Part shown: in pieces, positions 12,003 through 22,265 of the stretch | How the letters are laid out: every line of letters starts with the position of its first letter | How positions within the stretch are numbered: the first letter of the stretch is position 1 | Assembly: GCA_024195265.1 (NCBI GenBank) | Contig: JAJLRJ010000010.1 | Span: forward strand, 1,658,981 to 1,722,980 | Direction of reading: 5' to 3' | Source: Dendrophyllia cribrosa | Lineage: Eukaryota; Cnidaria; Anthozoa; Scleractinia; Dendrophylliidae | DNA length: 64,000 nucleotides | Notes under the pieces: model-generated | Told to the model about the DNA's origin: nothing | Seen by the model: the letters and a program-made list of their open reading frames with translations, nothing else | Databases searched by the model: none | Position numbers and translations under genes: made by a program

Positions 12003-12396
12003 TTTTGCCGTTTTCCCGGTAGCTCTATTTCTCTTCCTAGAAATCGAACTTCTGTCTTAATAGCAAGCGCGGCTCTATTTATGTTAACTTTATGCAGAAT
12101 AACCATCTGGTATAAGAAGCATCACGCGCAATAAATAAAAATAACAATTAATTAGTCAATACGCCCCTCACTTGTCAAACTATTTTTTTATACAGCTGTT
12201 ATTCTGTAGTATTCCTCAAAAGCTGTTACCTTATTGTGCGTGAGGAAGTCGTTTGAAATTTTTCGGTTTGGAAACACACGATGCTCCTTTGCGAATTTTA
12301 CCGATAGATTTTTCATTTTATTCACACGCATAACTGATTGCAATAACGTCGCATTTTCTCGGCTAATACCTGTCTAAAGTAAACAGGTATAACAAA
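12003..12396. repeat. 5' flank of GPCR copy 2
   Basis: This matches the 5' flanks of the other receptors and ends where the TA-flanked transposon begins. Presumably it includes promoter and leader sequence, though no element can be pinpointed. Confidence 0.5.
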
Positions 12397-12398
12397 TA

Positions 12399-13215
12399 GA
12401 GCGATTTTTGTATGACCTTGAAATGGAACGCGCGTACACAGCCAAAACAACAAATGAACGCGAAAGGTAAACATTAGATTGGTTTATCGAACAGAAGCAA
12501 ACGCGCGCGGATTTTGATTTGATTTGCTTATCGAACATGCAACATGTTGAATACAAAAAAAGTAATTTTCCGCAACTCGAAACAACAAAATGCCGAACTG
12601 GAGAGTAAATACTCGTGAAGAACTTTACAACTCTAGTGAGCCTATCCCTTGCAAAAAAGGAACCAGATTTTGGCAGACTATGCAGTAAGTGGAAGTTTTG
12701 CAGTCAGTGCACGCGAAAACCGCGTATGCTACAATACGGCTCTAACAATTTGCGAAAAATTCATCGCGACCGGAGATTGTCAAGCTGGAGGAAGAGGGAG
12801 GCCACCAAAGAAAATGGAACCTTCGGGCTCTCCATCATTTGGTGTAAACTCATTCCTGATGAAATGACGAAGCACAAAAGACTACTTGCCTGGCTATTTA
12901 ATGAGAAAGACCTGAAATAACCACAGATGCAAAAAACACCATTAAATTTCCACCGACTTTCGAAAACACGCACAACACAGCACATTTGATCTTTTGTCCA
13001 AGAACTTTCTGAAAATCGTGCAATCAATATTCTGTTTGACGTCATTCTGTTTTCGACATTCGGATTGGTTTATCGAACAAGCGCATTTGCCATATTAGGG
13101 TTGTTTACGCGGGAAACGAAACGAGGCTTTTGTTTCGATCTGTTCAATCATTGGCGGATGAAACAAATCGCAAACACTCTCCGAACCGTTTTTCAAAGTC
13201 ATACGAAAATCGCTC
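12399..13215. mobile_element. TA-flanked DNA transposon, about 0.8 kb, internally decayed
   Basis: The ends GAGCGATTTTTGTATGACC and, inverted, GTCATACGAAAATCGCTC are bounded by TA at 12397-12398 and 13216-13217. The interior holds a broken helix-turn-helix coding fragment (12589-12866). TA duplication plus a paired-type helix-turn-helix fits the Tc1/mariner (IS630) superfamily, but no DDE domain remains. Confidence 0.7.
12589..12866 (+). pseudogene. Paired-like HTH fragment, probable transposase N-terminus
   Basis: One frame encodes a helix-turn-helix-like stretch (ILADYAVSGSF, then ALTICEKFIATGD) followed by GGRGRPPKK. This arrangement is typical of the N-terminal DNA-binding region of Tc1-like transposases and PAX domains. 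A better start in another frame (about 12589) implies a frameshift, and a stop follows soon after the basic tail. It lies inside a terminal-inverted-repeat element, so I read it as a dead transposase remnant rather than a host PAX gene. Confidence 0.45.
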
Positions 13216-13430
13216 TAATGGTTTTAGTCGTTAACAATGTATTTTTTTTATTTGCGCGCGCTCTTACTGGTGACGTAGTGTGCAAAGATAGACCATTTGC
13301 TTGCAACAAGACTTAGAGATATTTGGAGGCAGTCGACCAGTCATTTGGTGATCACACCATCCGCAACACCAAGAAACTACCGAAATTAGAAAAAAAGTCT
13401 CGAACAGTCATAATGACAGTCGAGTTCTAC
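13216..13430. other. Spacer, no gene
   Basis: Short spacer between the transposon and the hairpin insertion. It resembles 5590-5640 and contains a fragment also seen near 54100 (GACCATTTGCTTGCAA). Nothing coding is visible. Confidence 0.4.
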
Positions 13431-13496
13431 CACAGGCAGCCCAAGCTTAGTATGTGATGTTCTTTGTTATCACATACTAAGCTTGGGCTGCCAATC
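13431..13496. mobile_element. 66-bp hairpin micro-insertion with 15-bp flanking repeats
   Basis: A perfect 24-bp stem (13435-13458 and 13469-13492) encloses a 10-base loop. ACAGTCGAGTTCTAC occurs immediately before (13416-13430) and right after (13497-13511) the insert. The homologous place in the previous unit, near 7950, has only one copy and no hairpin. Confidence 0.7.
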
Positions 13497-13511
13497 ACAG
13501 TCGAGTTCTAC

Positions 13512-13912
13512 GAGGCTAATTTTTCTCACTTTCATTGTCATTGTCCGATTGTCATTGGTCACTGATGTTCTTACCACATTTCGACGTTTTGTAGCCTGTG
13601 ATATACAACTGAACAGACGCACGGCAAAATGGAATCTATCTGTTAAATATGATTCGTCGAAAGCTGTTACCGGACTGTACCTTAGTGTGTGTAAGGAACT
13701 CATTTGAAATTTTGCAGTTTGAAAACAGCGACAGTTTGTTTCCATTAACTTGTTGCCATTAACTGTTCACACATTGTGAAAATTTGTATTAAACCAAGCT
13801 TAGTGCCACAAATAAATTGTAAGAACATTATTAAACTTTGTGAGCCAGTGAAGTGAGCTATTACTTCGTTGTTGACTCGTGTATACACGATGCGTTGAAC
13901 GAGCTGTAACCA
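13512..13912. repeat. Unit spacer homologous to 7970-8380
   Basis: The sequence follows the copy at 7970-8380 closely up to the MITE insertion site. No conserved open frame is present. Confidence 0.5.
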
Positions 13913-13916
13913 TTAA

Positions 13917-14360
13917 AGGGGCTATGTCGCAAGGTGAGTCTGCGCAATAAGTTCCTGTCATGTGACGTCACCTGACGTCACACATGTCAAATTTCCATTG
14001 TACCCTCCCGGATCGCGGCAAGTTTTATCGCGCTTGCACTCGTGTCGAACCACGCGAGGTAAACAAACACACGATCGATTTCGCTTTTAAATTCCTCCCC
14101 AACTTCAACCACTACTGGAAGATATCGAATTTTTCGAAGGTACGACTAACAAATCGCAGAAAAAATTTACCAAAAATCTAGCCAAGTAAATACTCTAACT
14201 AATTGTAAACATGAGATCTATCCTTCCACGCAATACGACGGAATGGAACGGATTGCAGCAAATTCGACAGTAATGGCCGCCAACTTGATAAAAAGCCACC
14301 GGACGTTTTTCAAGTTGTTAGTACCCAGTACTCACCCGCCATCCTCGCGACATAGCCCCT
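13917..14360. mobile_element. MITE with TTAA target duplication, copy 2
   Basis: Same element as 8385-8815, with ends AGGGGCTATGTCGC and GCGACATAGCCCCT and TTAA at 13913-13916 and 14361-14364. It sits at the equivalent position in the unit, so it was probably inserted before the units duplicated. No transposase is encoded. Confidence 0.8.
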
Positions 14361-14364
14361 TTAA

Positions 14365-14900
14365 GCTCGCGATATGTAATGGTCACCTGCCTAACCCATG
14401 AGGACGGCGTTGAAGGGAGGGAAGGGTGGGGAGTTGGGCACAGGGGTGGAGGGAGGGGAGGGTGGGGAATTGGGCACAGGAGGTGGAGGTAGGGGAGGCT
14501 GGGGAGTTGGACACAGGGGGTGGGGGTCGATGGAGCAAAACGCCTAGGAGAGGGGAAGGTCCGAAGGTTGTTCCGTATTCACGAGTTGTCTCAAAGGAAC
14601 CTTTGATTATTTTTTCAAGTGAGTGAGGGAGGGGAGGGTGGGGAATTGGGCACAGGAGGTGGAGGGAGGGGAGGGTGGGGAGTTGGGCAGAGGGTTGAAG
14701 GGAGGGGAGGGTGGGGAGTTAGGCACAGGGGTGGAGGGAGGGGAGGGTGGGGAATTGGACACAGGAGGTGGAGGGAGGGGACGGTGGGGAGTTGGACGCA
14801 GGGGGTGGGGGTCGATGGAGCAAAATGCCTAGGAGAGAGGAAGGTCCGAAGGTTGTTCCGTATTCACGAGGTGGTTCATAGGAACCGTTGATTATTTTTT
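14365..14900. repeat. G-rich minisatellite, medium copy
   Basis: Purine-rich repeats of the GGAGGGAGGGGAGGGTGGGG type are interspersed with the CGATGGAGCAAAACGCCTAG segment and an ACGAGTTGTCTCA segment. It is longer than the 8820 copy and shorter than the 54560 copy. It could form G-quadruplexes on the plus strand. Confidence 0.75.
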
Positions 14901-16205
14901 CAAGTGAGTCTCGTTTCAGAGATTCCTCCATAGCGCGACGACAACAGCAGGACAGAAACTCGGTTGCATTAATTCCGTCTTTTTATTATCTGTAGAGAAA
15001 CTAATTCATTAGTCAGTCTATATTCATTCACGACGCACGACTGTATCTTCGCGTCAACTTAAAAAGACAAAAAAGTATGAAAATATACAAAAAACCAGAT
15101 CTCTACAAACAGATCAGCCGATTATAACTTCCATAGAAATTTGAAAAGGGTTTGTTGTTCATCTTAAAATACTAAAATCGATAAAGGAACTTAAACCCCT
15201 CATGTTTACACATGGCGTCTTTAATTAACTTTTCCTGTGTTCAACCGCATTAATAAATATGCAAAAATGGAGAGTTGTATTCACAAAGGGTTGTTATACT
15301 ACTAAAAAAATATGCCCTGACAAAAACTCTTATAATTACTAATAGGTCAGTTGCTGGAGACGAAATAGTTTGCTAATCTTCACTTCCTCTGCTGAGTGTG
15401 GAGCCTATAAAGGCAAAACTGATGTGGCTTGATAATACTAATCGTGACTCATGGGGCCTCTAACTTGTGTAAACATCATTAAAAAAGAAGCTTGATGTCT
15501 CGCGTTGCTTTAAATGGTCGAGGAAATTTTCTCAAATTTACAGACAATAAAAATCATTCAATACCTGTACTTTTTTTTTCTTATGAAAAACAATATAACC
15601 CAATTTGCGCGCATTTTCTCGCATGCTGGGAGCATCTTGCTCGCAATTTAATATTCTGTCTTTTTCACACAAAAAAATAACTTTGGTTACCTTATTCTTC
15701 ATTTTTACACGATTATTTTTTGCGTCGACTAAAAATGATATGGGGAAAAAAGAGTTATGCTTCTAATAGACAGATTCGGATAAAAGATAAAATAAATGAA
15801 CAATTCTACATGTTTGCAGCTTGTGTCACTAACGGACTTGCTGCCGTATTGTCTCGCAATTACGGAGGATCGAGTTTACTAAGTCCAATAGATAACGACG
15901 GCCAATTGGTAACAAATATTATTCATCTACCAAATAAGTCTGCGCTTAATAATGCATTACCAAAGCCTTTGCCGACTAATTTTTTATTAATACCAACAGA
16001 TAATACGCGCGGATATTTTATGATTTGCGTAGTATTATTTCGAGCCTGGCAGGGGTGAGAAAAAATGTGAGCAATGAAAATAAATATTCCGTACTTTTCA
16101 CACAAAAAAGTTTGGTTACCTTATTCGTCATTCATACACGACTTGATTGTTTGCGTCGACTAAAAATATGATATGGGGAAAAAGGAGTTATGCTTCTAAT
16201 AGACA
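14901..16205. repeat. GPCR-unit spacer, copy 3, first part
   Basis: Homologous to 1200-2250 and 9004-10000. It includes the first half of the 430-bp-offset duplication. No gene was recognised. Confidence 0.6.
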
Positions 16206-16312
16206 CGAGAATTTAGTTTTATCGACTGAGTCGATAAGGTAAATTGACCACCGTAAAAAGATTCAAATAGCTGACGTTTCGAGCGCTAGCCCTTCGTCGC
16301 TAACCCCATTCA
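16206..16312. mobile_element. 107-bp retroelement-like fragment with 13-bp target duplication
   Basis: CTTCTAATAGACA occurs at both edges (16193-16205 and 16313-16325), a clean 13-bp target site duplication. The insert contains GACGTTTCGAGCGCTAGCCC and CTTCGTCG. This is a widespread motif that I associate with ends of Penelope-like or related retroelements. It is too short to code for anything. Confidence 0.55.
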
Positions 16313-16325
16313 CTTCTAATAGACA

Positions 16326-17479
16326 GTTTCGCACAACAAAATAAAATAAACGATTCTGCATGTTTGCAGCTTGTGTCATTAACTGACTTGCTGCTGTATT
16401 GTCTCGCAATTATTTTATATGCCCAATAAATAACGACGGCCAATTGGTAACAAATATTATTCATCTACCAAATACGTCTTCGCTTAATAATGCATTATCA
16501 AAGCGTTTGCCGACTAATTTTTCATTAATACATGTCTCACAGCGATCCCAGGAATCTTATTGAAAAATGCAAGTTATTTTTGGTGTTAAAGCACAAGTCG
16601 GCAATAATTTAGTTTTTTGTTGATGGCTTTTGTATTCTGATAGAGACTTTTCGTAATTCAGAAGATATGTTTGGCATTAGCCTTGATTCAAAGGAACACC
16701 TTTCTAATATTGACAGTGGATGAGATTATTTATTAAAACCACACAAGATGACAGGCACACCCAACGAATCGTTTGGGTTAAATGTCTGTTCGCAAGCCTT
16801 TAGTCGCCTGAAAAATTTCTGAATTCCTTAGACTAAAAACCAGAGCTTTCTATTGTAAAATGTCGTCTTACACTTTCGTAACATCGAAACATCCAACGCC
16901 TTTTGTTTTCAGAGCTAAAATATGTGGTTTTGGTTGTGAAATAAGATCAGCCGGGATTTTTCGAAAAGAGAAAACAGCGAGCTAATTTGAGAGATAAGAT
17001 TTCCTTTCGTAAAATTTTCTGCGGCTGAAATATTCACCTAAATAATCCAAAAAGTTCAAACTTTATTAGCTTTTACATAGTATTATTTAAAGGCACTAAA
17101 ACGGTATGGAAAACAGTTCCTGGGGAACCTGAAGCTCGAACGATCAGCAAAGATCACAAAATGACATGACACGGCAATATACACTTAGTGTATTTACAAT
17201 TTATTCTTACACTTTATTCAAAATTCTACAAATTTACACTTTCAAGGTCTAAAGAAGAGCATCATCTGTTAAAGTTTAACATTTTAAAAAAGTTTTTTGA
17301 TATTTTTCTGGATATTCGTTAAAGTAATCACAATCGTTCCGTTTATTTACATTTTAGTTTAGGTTAGTTTTTAGAAATGATAATAATTACAGGCGGGAGA
17401 GCCACGATGCGCTCACAATGTTATAAAGCGCGATATTGAATGTTGTAAAGAGAGTCATAATAGTTTACTGAGTCTACAA
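16326..17479. repeat. GPCR-unit spacer and 3' flank, copy 3
   Basis: Continuation of the spacer, then from about 16560 the conserved 3' flank of the receptor. It is non-coding as far as can be seen. Confidence 0.6.
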
Positions 17480-18439
17480 TTACCCGACACACTTCAAGAG
17501 TCTTTTAAGACCTTGACGATAGTTTCCACTGAAAATGAAACAGATAAATGGGTTTATGGCACAATTTGAGAAAGCCAGAAAGCGGGCGATACTATAACAA
17601 AGCCAAAACTCACAAGAGAATCTGACCCATGCGAAATAAAAAAGCGTTAAGATAACAATATATTGTACCCAGCATAATATAAAAACTAACACGATAGCAA
17701 TGGCCATTTTCAGCACATTTCTGTTCATTTTCGCTCGTTGTTCGTCAGCGTTGACCGATTGCTCGCCTGGAATCTTCTGTAACTTGAGCTTAATTACGAT
17801 GCTGGAGTAAAGCATGACCAGGAAGGCTAGTGGAATGTAAAAAAATACAACAAATATTGAAAGAAAGTAATTTGCCTGGGACAAGGAATCTCCAAACATT
17901 TCTTTCCATTGAAATGAGCACTGCTGTTGTCCCGGTTGGTATTCAACAAGTTTGAAGATGAATAAGTATGGCGAGTTGACTGCCATCGCGATGATCCACG
18001 TGACGAGTATAAAGTACGAACACCGCTTTGAACCGATGAGTGGAGAACGAAGGGGAAAAACAACAGCTCCAAACCGATCCACTGCTATGAGAACCAGGCT
18101 CTGAACAGACACTAGAATGGACGTATCTGATAAGAAGGGAACCAGTTTACACAAAGCCTGGCCAAGAGGACCACTGATAAGCCAGGATTCATTGTAAAAC
18201 CGTGATAGCTCCAACGGGAACCGGAATATTGGATACAGCAGATCGGACATTGCCATGTTCACGATGAAATAATTGATCGGTTTTCTCAATGTTGGCGTTT
18301 TATAAACAGTCAACGCGATGAAGGAATTCCCGACCAGCGAAACAACAAGGATCAGAGAGTAAGCAATGGTTTCTCCAATTTTCTGTGCTGTAGGATTAAT
18401 CAGACTGGAGCAGCTCGATCCATTCGTCGTAGCGTTCAT
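17480..18439 (-). CDS. Class A GPCR, intronless, copy 3
   Basis: A 319-residue receptor closely related to copy 2. The N-terminus has NAT and NGS glycosylation sites. GNS, MSDLL, the TM3-ECL2 cysteines, DRF, IPGEQSVNADEQRAK, CWVQ and NPFICF are all present at matching positions. Differences from copy 2 are concentrated in the TM2-ECL1 segment (FRFPLELSRFYNESW), ECL2, and the ECL3-TM7 segment. It is intact and probably functional; the ligand is unknown. Confidence 0.9.
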   Translation of the reverse strand: MNATTNGSSCSSLINPTAQKIGETIAYSLILVVSLVGNSFIALTVYKTPTLRKPINYFIVNMAMSDLLYPIFRFPLELSRFYNESWLISGPLGQALCKLVPFLSDTSILVSVQSLVLIAVDRFGAVVFPLRSPLIGSKRCSYFILVTWIIAMAVNSPYLFIFKLVEYQPGQQQCSFQWKEMFGDSLSQANYFLSIFVVFFYIPLAFLVMLYSSIVIKLKLQKIPGEQSVNADEQRAKMNRNVLKMAIAIVLVFILCWVQYIVILTLFYFAWVRFSCEFWLCYSIARFLAFSNCAINPFICFIFSGNYRQGLKRLLKCVG

Positions 18440-18868
18440 TTTTGCCGTTTTCCAAATAGCTCTATTTCTCTTCCTAGATATCGAACTTCTGTCTTAAGAG
18501 CAAGCGCGGCTCCATTTATGTTAACTTGATGCAGAATAACAATCTGGTATACGAAGCATCACGCGCAAGAAATAAAAATAACAATTAATTAGTCAATACG
18601 CCCCTCACTTGTCAAACTGTTTTTTCAATACAGGTGTTATTCTGTAGTATTTGTCGAAAGCTTTTACCTTTTTGTGCGTAAGGAAGTCGTTTGAAATTTT
18701 TCGGTTTGGAAACAGCGAGAACACACAATGCTCCTTTGCGAATTTTACCGATAGATTTTTCATTTTATTCACACGTATAACTGATTGCAATATAACGTCG
18801 CATTTTCTCGGCCAATAGTGGAATCTTTGTTTACCATTTTTGCCTCATTAGCATATACGCCTCTTACC
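18440..18868. repeat. 5' flank of GPCR copy 3
   Basis: Matches the other receptor 5' flanks. From about 18815 it continues into the short block also seen near 5140 and 44610, where a MITE has inserted. Confidence 0.5.
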
Positions 18869-18870
18869 TA

Positions 18871-19145
18871 CAATCAAGGACAAAAGTGTTGGGACGAATT
18901 TGCATTTACGATGTTTTCCTACGCACAAACGATAAGTGTCCGTTTCCCCGACCCCTACCCCCTTACAATGTTGAGCCCGTGTAATAAAAATGATTTGTGG
19001 ATTTCAACATTGTCTCGGGGGGAGGGGTGGGGTTGGTAAGATGCACTTTAAACGAAAAACATGGCTTCATTGGTCAGTCACACTAAATTATTTGTTAATG
19101 GGAGGACTTTGTAACATTTGTCCCAAGAACTTTTGTCCTTGATTG
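18871..19145. mobile_element. 275-bp TA-flanked MITE
   Basis: The ends CAATCAAGGACAAAAG and, inverted, CTTTTGTCCTTGATTG are bounded by TA at 18869-18870 and 19146-19147. The inverted repeat extends further into TTGGGAC on both sides. The related uninterrupted sequence near 5195 has a single TA at the equivalent place. This looks like a Tc1/mariner-type non-autonomous element. Confidence 0.75.
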
Positions 19146-19147
19146 TA

Positions 19148-19387
19148 TGAGAATGTATAATTCGAAACGGAACCGTTTTCTACTTCATTTGCCGGTTTTT
19201 AATGGGAGTTAGCAACCAGATATGACAATTAATGACTGATGAACGATTTCTTTTGAATTTTGGAGAAAAATTATCGCGTTTTGGGATTCGATGGGAAAAA
19301 GAAGGGTATACGTCGACACGGATAGGGGTTATTTTGCAAATTACTCTAAATAAGGAATTTGCGCGCGTGGATTGTCAGTTGTTGTTT
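19148..19387. other. Spacer left of the Polinton, no gene
   Basis: About 240 bp of sequence without recognisable repeats or coding features, ending at the Polinton target duplication. Confidence 0.5.
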
Positions 19388-19393
19388 GTCTTC
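19388..19393. repeat. Polinton target site duplication, left
   Basis: GTCTTC immediately precedes the element and is repeated exactly after its right end. A 6-bp duplication is the expected footprint of a Polinton/Maverick retroviral-type integrase. Confidence 0.93.
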
Positions 19394-19712
19394 AGTAGTA
19401 GGGTAAAAACGCACCTGGGCCACTTCCAATTAACCCCAAATTTCACAGAAAAATCACAAAAATCGTTCCCCCCAAATTCAACAAATTAGGAAGTTGCTGG
19501 AACTGAACAGAAAAGGTTAAGTTATGTTAAATGAAACACTAGATGGAATTGATTAGAATTGCTGATTTTTAGCGAATGATTGAGGAAAGAAAAATGTTGA
19601 AAATTGTGTGAAATTTGGGGTTAATTAGAAGTGGCCCAGGTGCGTTTTTACCCTACTACTTCCGCTAAAATTTAACACAAGATTTTGCCAAGTTCCCAAA
19701 TTCCAAGGTCAA
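19394..19712. repeat. Polinton left terminal repeat (319 bp) with hairpin segment
   Basis: The outer 267 bp (19394-19660) form a hairpin-like unit. Arms of about 54 bp (19394-19447 and 19607-19660) are near-perfect inverted copies around a 159-bp loop. This 267-bp unit is identical, in the same orientation, to 38123-38389. The inner 52 bp (19661-19712) are inverted relative to 38071-38122 with one mismatch. Confidence 0.93.
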
Positions 19713-19744
19713 ATCTCTGGGGAATCCCTCTTCATGAGCAGAAA

Positions 19745-21583
19745 TCATTCCAGTCTCCAATGCCCCAAAGCCAACGTGTTAATTCCATTTTCCTGAATCA
19801 CAACTTTGTCATCATTGGCAGATAACGCAATCTTGCTCACGTTTTCCGTGAATAAATGGTGGTCTCTGCTGCGAAATACACTTTGTTTTCTGATTTGCGT
19901 TTGTTTTGTCCTCAAGCATTTCACGAAGTTTGCATGTCTCAAACTCTTTTTGATCATGCATTTTTTCACTCCTTTTGCTTTTTGTTTTCCAATGGTTTCT
20001 GCGTTCTCCTCAATCAAGAAAGAATATAGTTTCGGTTTCAAGGCAACAAATTCTTTCAGCATTGCACCTCCACATTCATCTTTCATCAGCCCAATCTTTT
20101 TTTTGTTTTCTTTCACAATCGGCAGTCCATTCATCACTGCAGGATGATCTGCTGGAAAGTCATTTGTGTCAAACCACTCAAGAACATCATCTGCAATATC
20201 CGCAAAGAAATCTTCTGTTTCAATTTCCAGCACCAAAGAATCTGTGTCGGTATACAAGACAGAACATTTTTCCCACTTTTTCTTCACATACCCATAATGG
20301 AAGCGGAACATCAAAGTTTTGGACAGATCCAAGATTGACATCCCAGCGAAGATGGGTTTATTCATGACCACTCGCGTTTTCCTCATCTTGATCGCAATTA
20401 AAAATTCATCGAAAATCTTCAAGTCTGCGAAGTTGGGTTTGTTAATCAGTTTTTCTGCCCTTTCAACATCTTTCACCAGTTCAATGGAAACTCGTTTTCT
20501 CAAGTTTTCCATGGTTTTCCCAAATACAGAGTTGTTCATCAGCTTAAAGAAATCTTTTTCAAATGCATTTTGCCCTTTGGCTCTCAGGGCTGTGTTTTTA
20601 TCAATGTAACATTTCATGAAAGGTCTTTCTTTGAATCTGATGCCTCTTTTCACTTTTTTCAGTTTCATTCCCAGGGAAAGATAAAGTTTTAAATTTTCTC
20701 CATGCAAAACCATGTTTTCTTTATCCCTCAGATTTTGTGTTAACTTAGACACTTTTCCCAACATCAAAATTTCTGGAGCCAGGGGAAAATCATTCTGGTC
20801 GTCATGCAGTTCTTTGGGATAAATGAGATCAACTTCAAGAATGCAACCAATTCCTTCTTCATTCACAAAGTTTTCCCAGTTTGACAATTCATCTTCTTTC
20901 ATCCATTGAAATTTTCCAACTGGAAGAGGCTGCGACATTGCCCACCCATAAAGGTTGTTTGCATCCAAATAAACCAGAAAACTGGAAGCTTGATTGGGGT
21001 TGAAATCTTTCATGAACTTATTGTTTGCTTTTGCAAATCGCTTGAATACATTTGCGTTTCCACCTCTGATCCCTTTTTCAATCATCAACAACATATCCAC
21101 ATCCCCCAGAAGTTCCAACTTCACTCCGGTCATTTTCAACATTGCATCCCACGCCATTCCGGGGGCTGTAAAGAAGTGAGCTGGATCCAATCCATAGTTT
21201 TCTTCACAAAGTTTTCTGAAACTTTCTATGACATCGGCAAGCAGCAACACATCAGTTTTCAAATAAAGATCGTGGAATTCTCCCATGTTTTTCACCGCAA
21301 ATTCTTCCCAGACTTTCTGGGCGTGTTGAAAATCTGCATCTTTCACTTTCTCCTGATTTAATCGGGAGAAAAAAGCGGTTTTCTTTGGCAGTTTTTTCTC
21401 AAACTTATCAAATCCATCCATGAATTCATAGGGATAAACTCCTTTTCGGCATACCAACTCGCTGCGTTCTCCAAAAAATCTGGTGGTTTCTTTCAGTTCT
21501 TCTTTAGGAAGATTCTTCACCAGCGATGCCAATCCTGACAGCGTGAATTTAAAGGAATCCAGAAATCGAATTTCATGTTTCAC
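19745..21583 (-). pseudogene. pPolB: Protein-primed DNA polymerase B, C-terminal fragment
   Basis: This 612-residue open piece holds most of the polymerase. YLKTDVLLLADV (107-118) is the third exonuclease motif, DANNLYG (207-213) is polymerase motif A, KLMNNSVFGKTMEN (347-360) is motif B and YTDTDSL (444-450) is motif C with the catalytic aspartates. The C-terminal KPKLYSF and KGVKK region is typical of the family. An in-frame TAG at 21596-21598 separates it from the preceding fragment in the same frame. The stop codon lies 33 bp from the inner repeat border. Polymerases of this type replicate linear genomes from a terminal protein. Read as a whole, the gene is broken. Confidence 0.93.
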
Positions 21584-21595
21584 AGTGATTTCTGT

Positions 21596-22210
21596 CTATT
21601 CTCCTCTCACCCATTTCCATTCTTTTTTCAACTCAAACTTCAGGGAGAAAGAAATATATTTCTCTTCGTTATTGGGGATGCATGCCACGCTCAACACTTC
21701 ATTCACTGTTCCCAAACTTCGTACAAAAAGATGTGCGTCATAATTTTGGAGATTATGAAAAAACACAGGAGTGAATTTTGGTCGCTGAAACTTTCTGTTG
21801 CAAGATTTGTGTGCTGCTCCTCTGAATTTTCCAGTGAAATGGCAGTGATCTCTGACTTTCAACAGTTCATCTTTTTCAAATTCTCCTTGACACAACCAAC
21901 ACACAGTGGCTTCTCGAAATGATTTCCATTCTTGATTAGTCAGGGGAAACATTTTCTTTTTCTTCAAACTCAGATGAGCTTGTTTTACATGAAAAATTAA
22001 TTCCCGAATGAAATCTTTGGGAAGTTCTTCATTTTCATCTTTTGCTCTTTTTAACACGGGTTCCATTTGTAAAAATGGGGAAACGAGATGAAACGCAAAT
22101 CCACAGGGAATATGCTCGTGAGTTTTCTGAGTATTTTTTCCCAAATTACCACTTGTAGGTTTCAGAATGGATTCAAAATCTGCATAACCTACAACTGGCA
22201 CATGCAACAT
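21596..22210 (-). pseudogene. pPolB: Protein-primed DNA polymerase B, exonuclease/zinc fragment
   Basis: This central piece of the same polymerase carries exonuclease motif I (YADFES, residues 9-14). It also has a zinc-binding HNH-like segment (CWLC at 104-107, RDHCHFTG at 120-127, AAHKSC at 132-137), and HNLQNYDAH (152-160), the second exonuclease motif. The RDHCH-type segment is often seen in cnidarian Polinton polymerases. It is followed in frame by TAG and then by the C-terminal fragment, and preceded by a frameshift. Confidence 0.9.
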
Positions 22211-22265
22211 CTTTTGGAAGTTGCGGAAAGAGCATGTGCCTCCTGGAACTTCAATCTTTGTTGCC

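Noticed and set aside
12589..12866. A host PAX-type transcription factor
   Set aside because: The HTH stretch is broken and lies within a TA-flanked terminal-inverted-repeat element; a Tc1-like transposase remnant explains it better.
20906..21361. 151-codon plus-strand frame inside the polymerase region
   Set aside because: It is antisense to the polymerase C-terminal fragment, which carries clear catalytic motifs.
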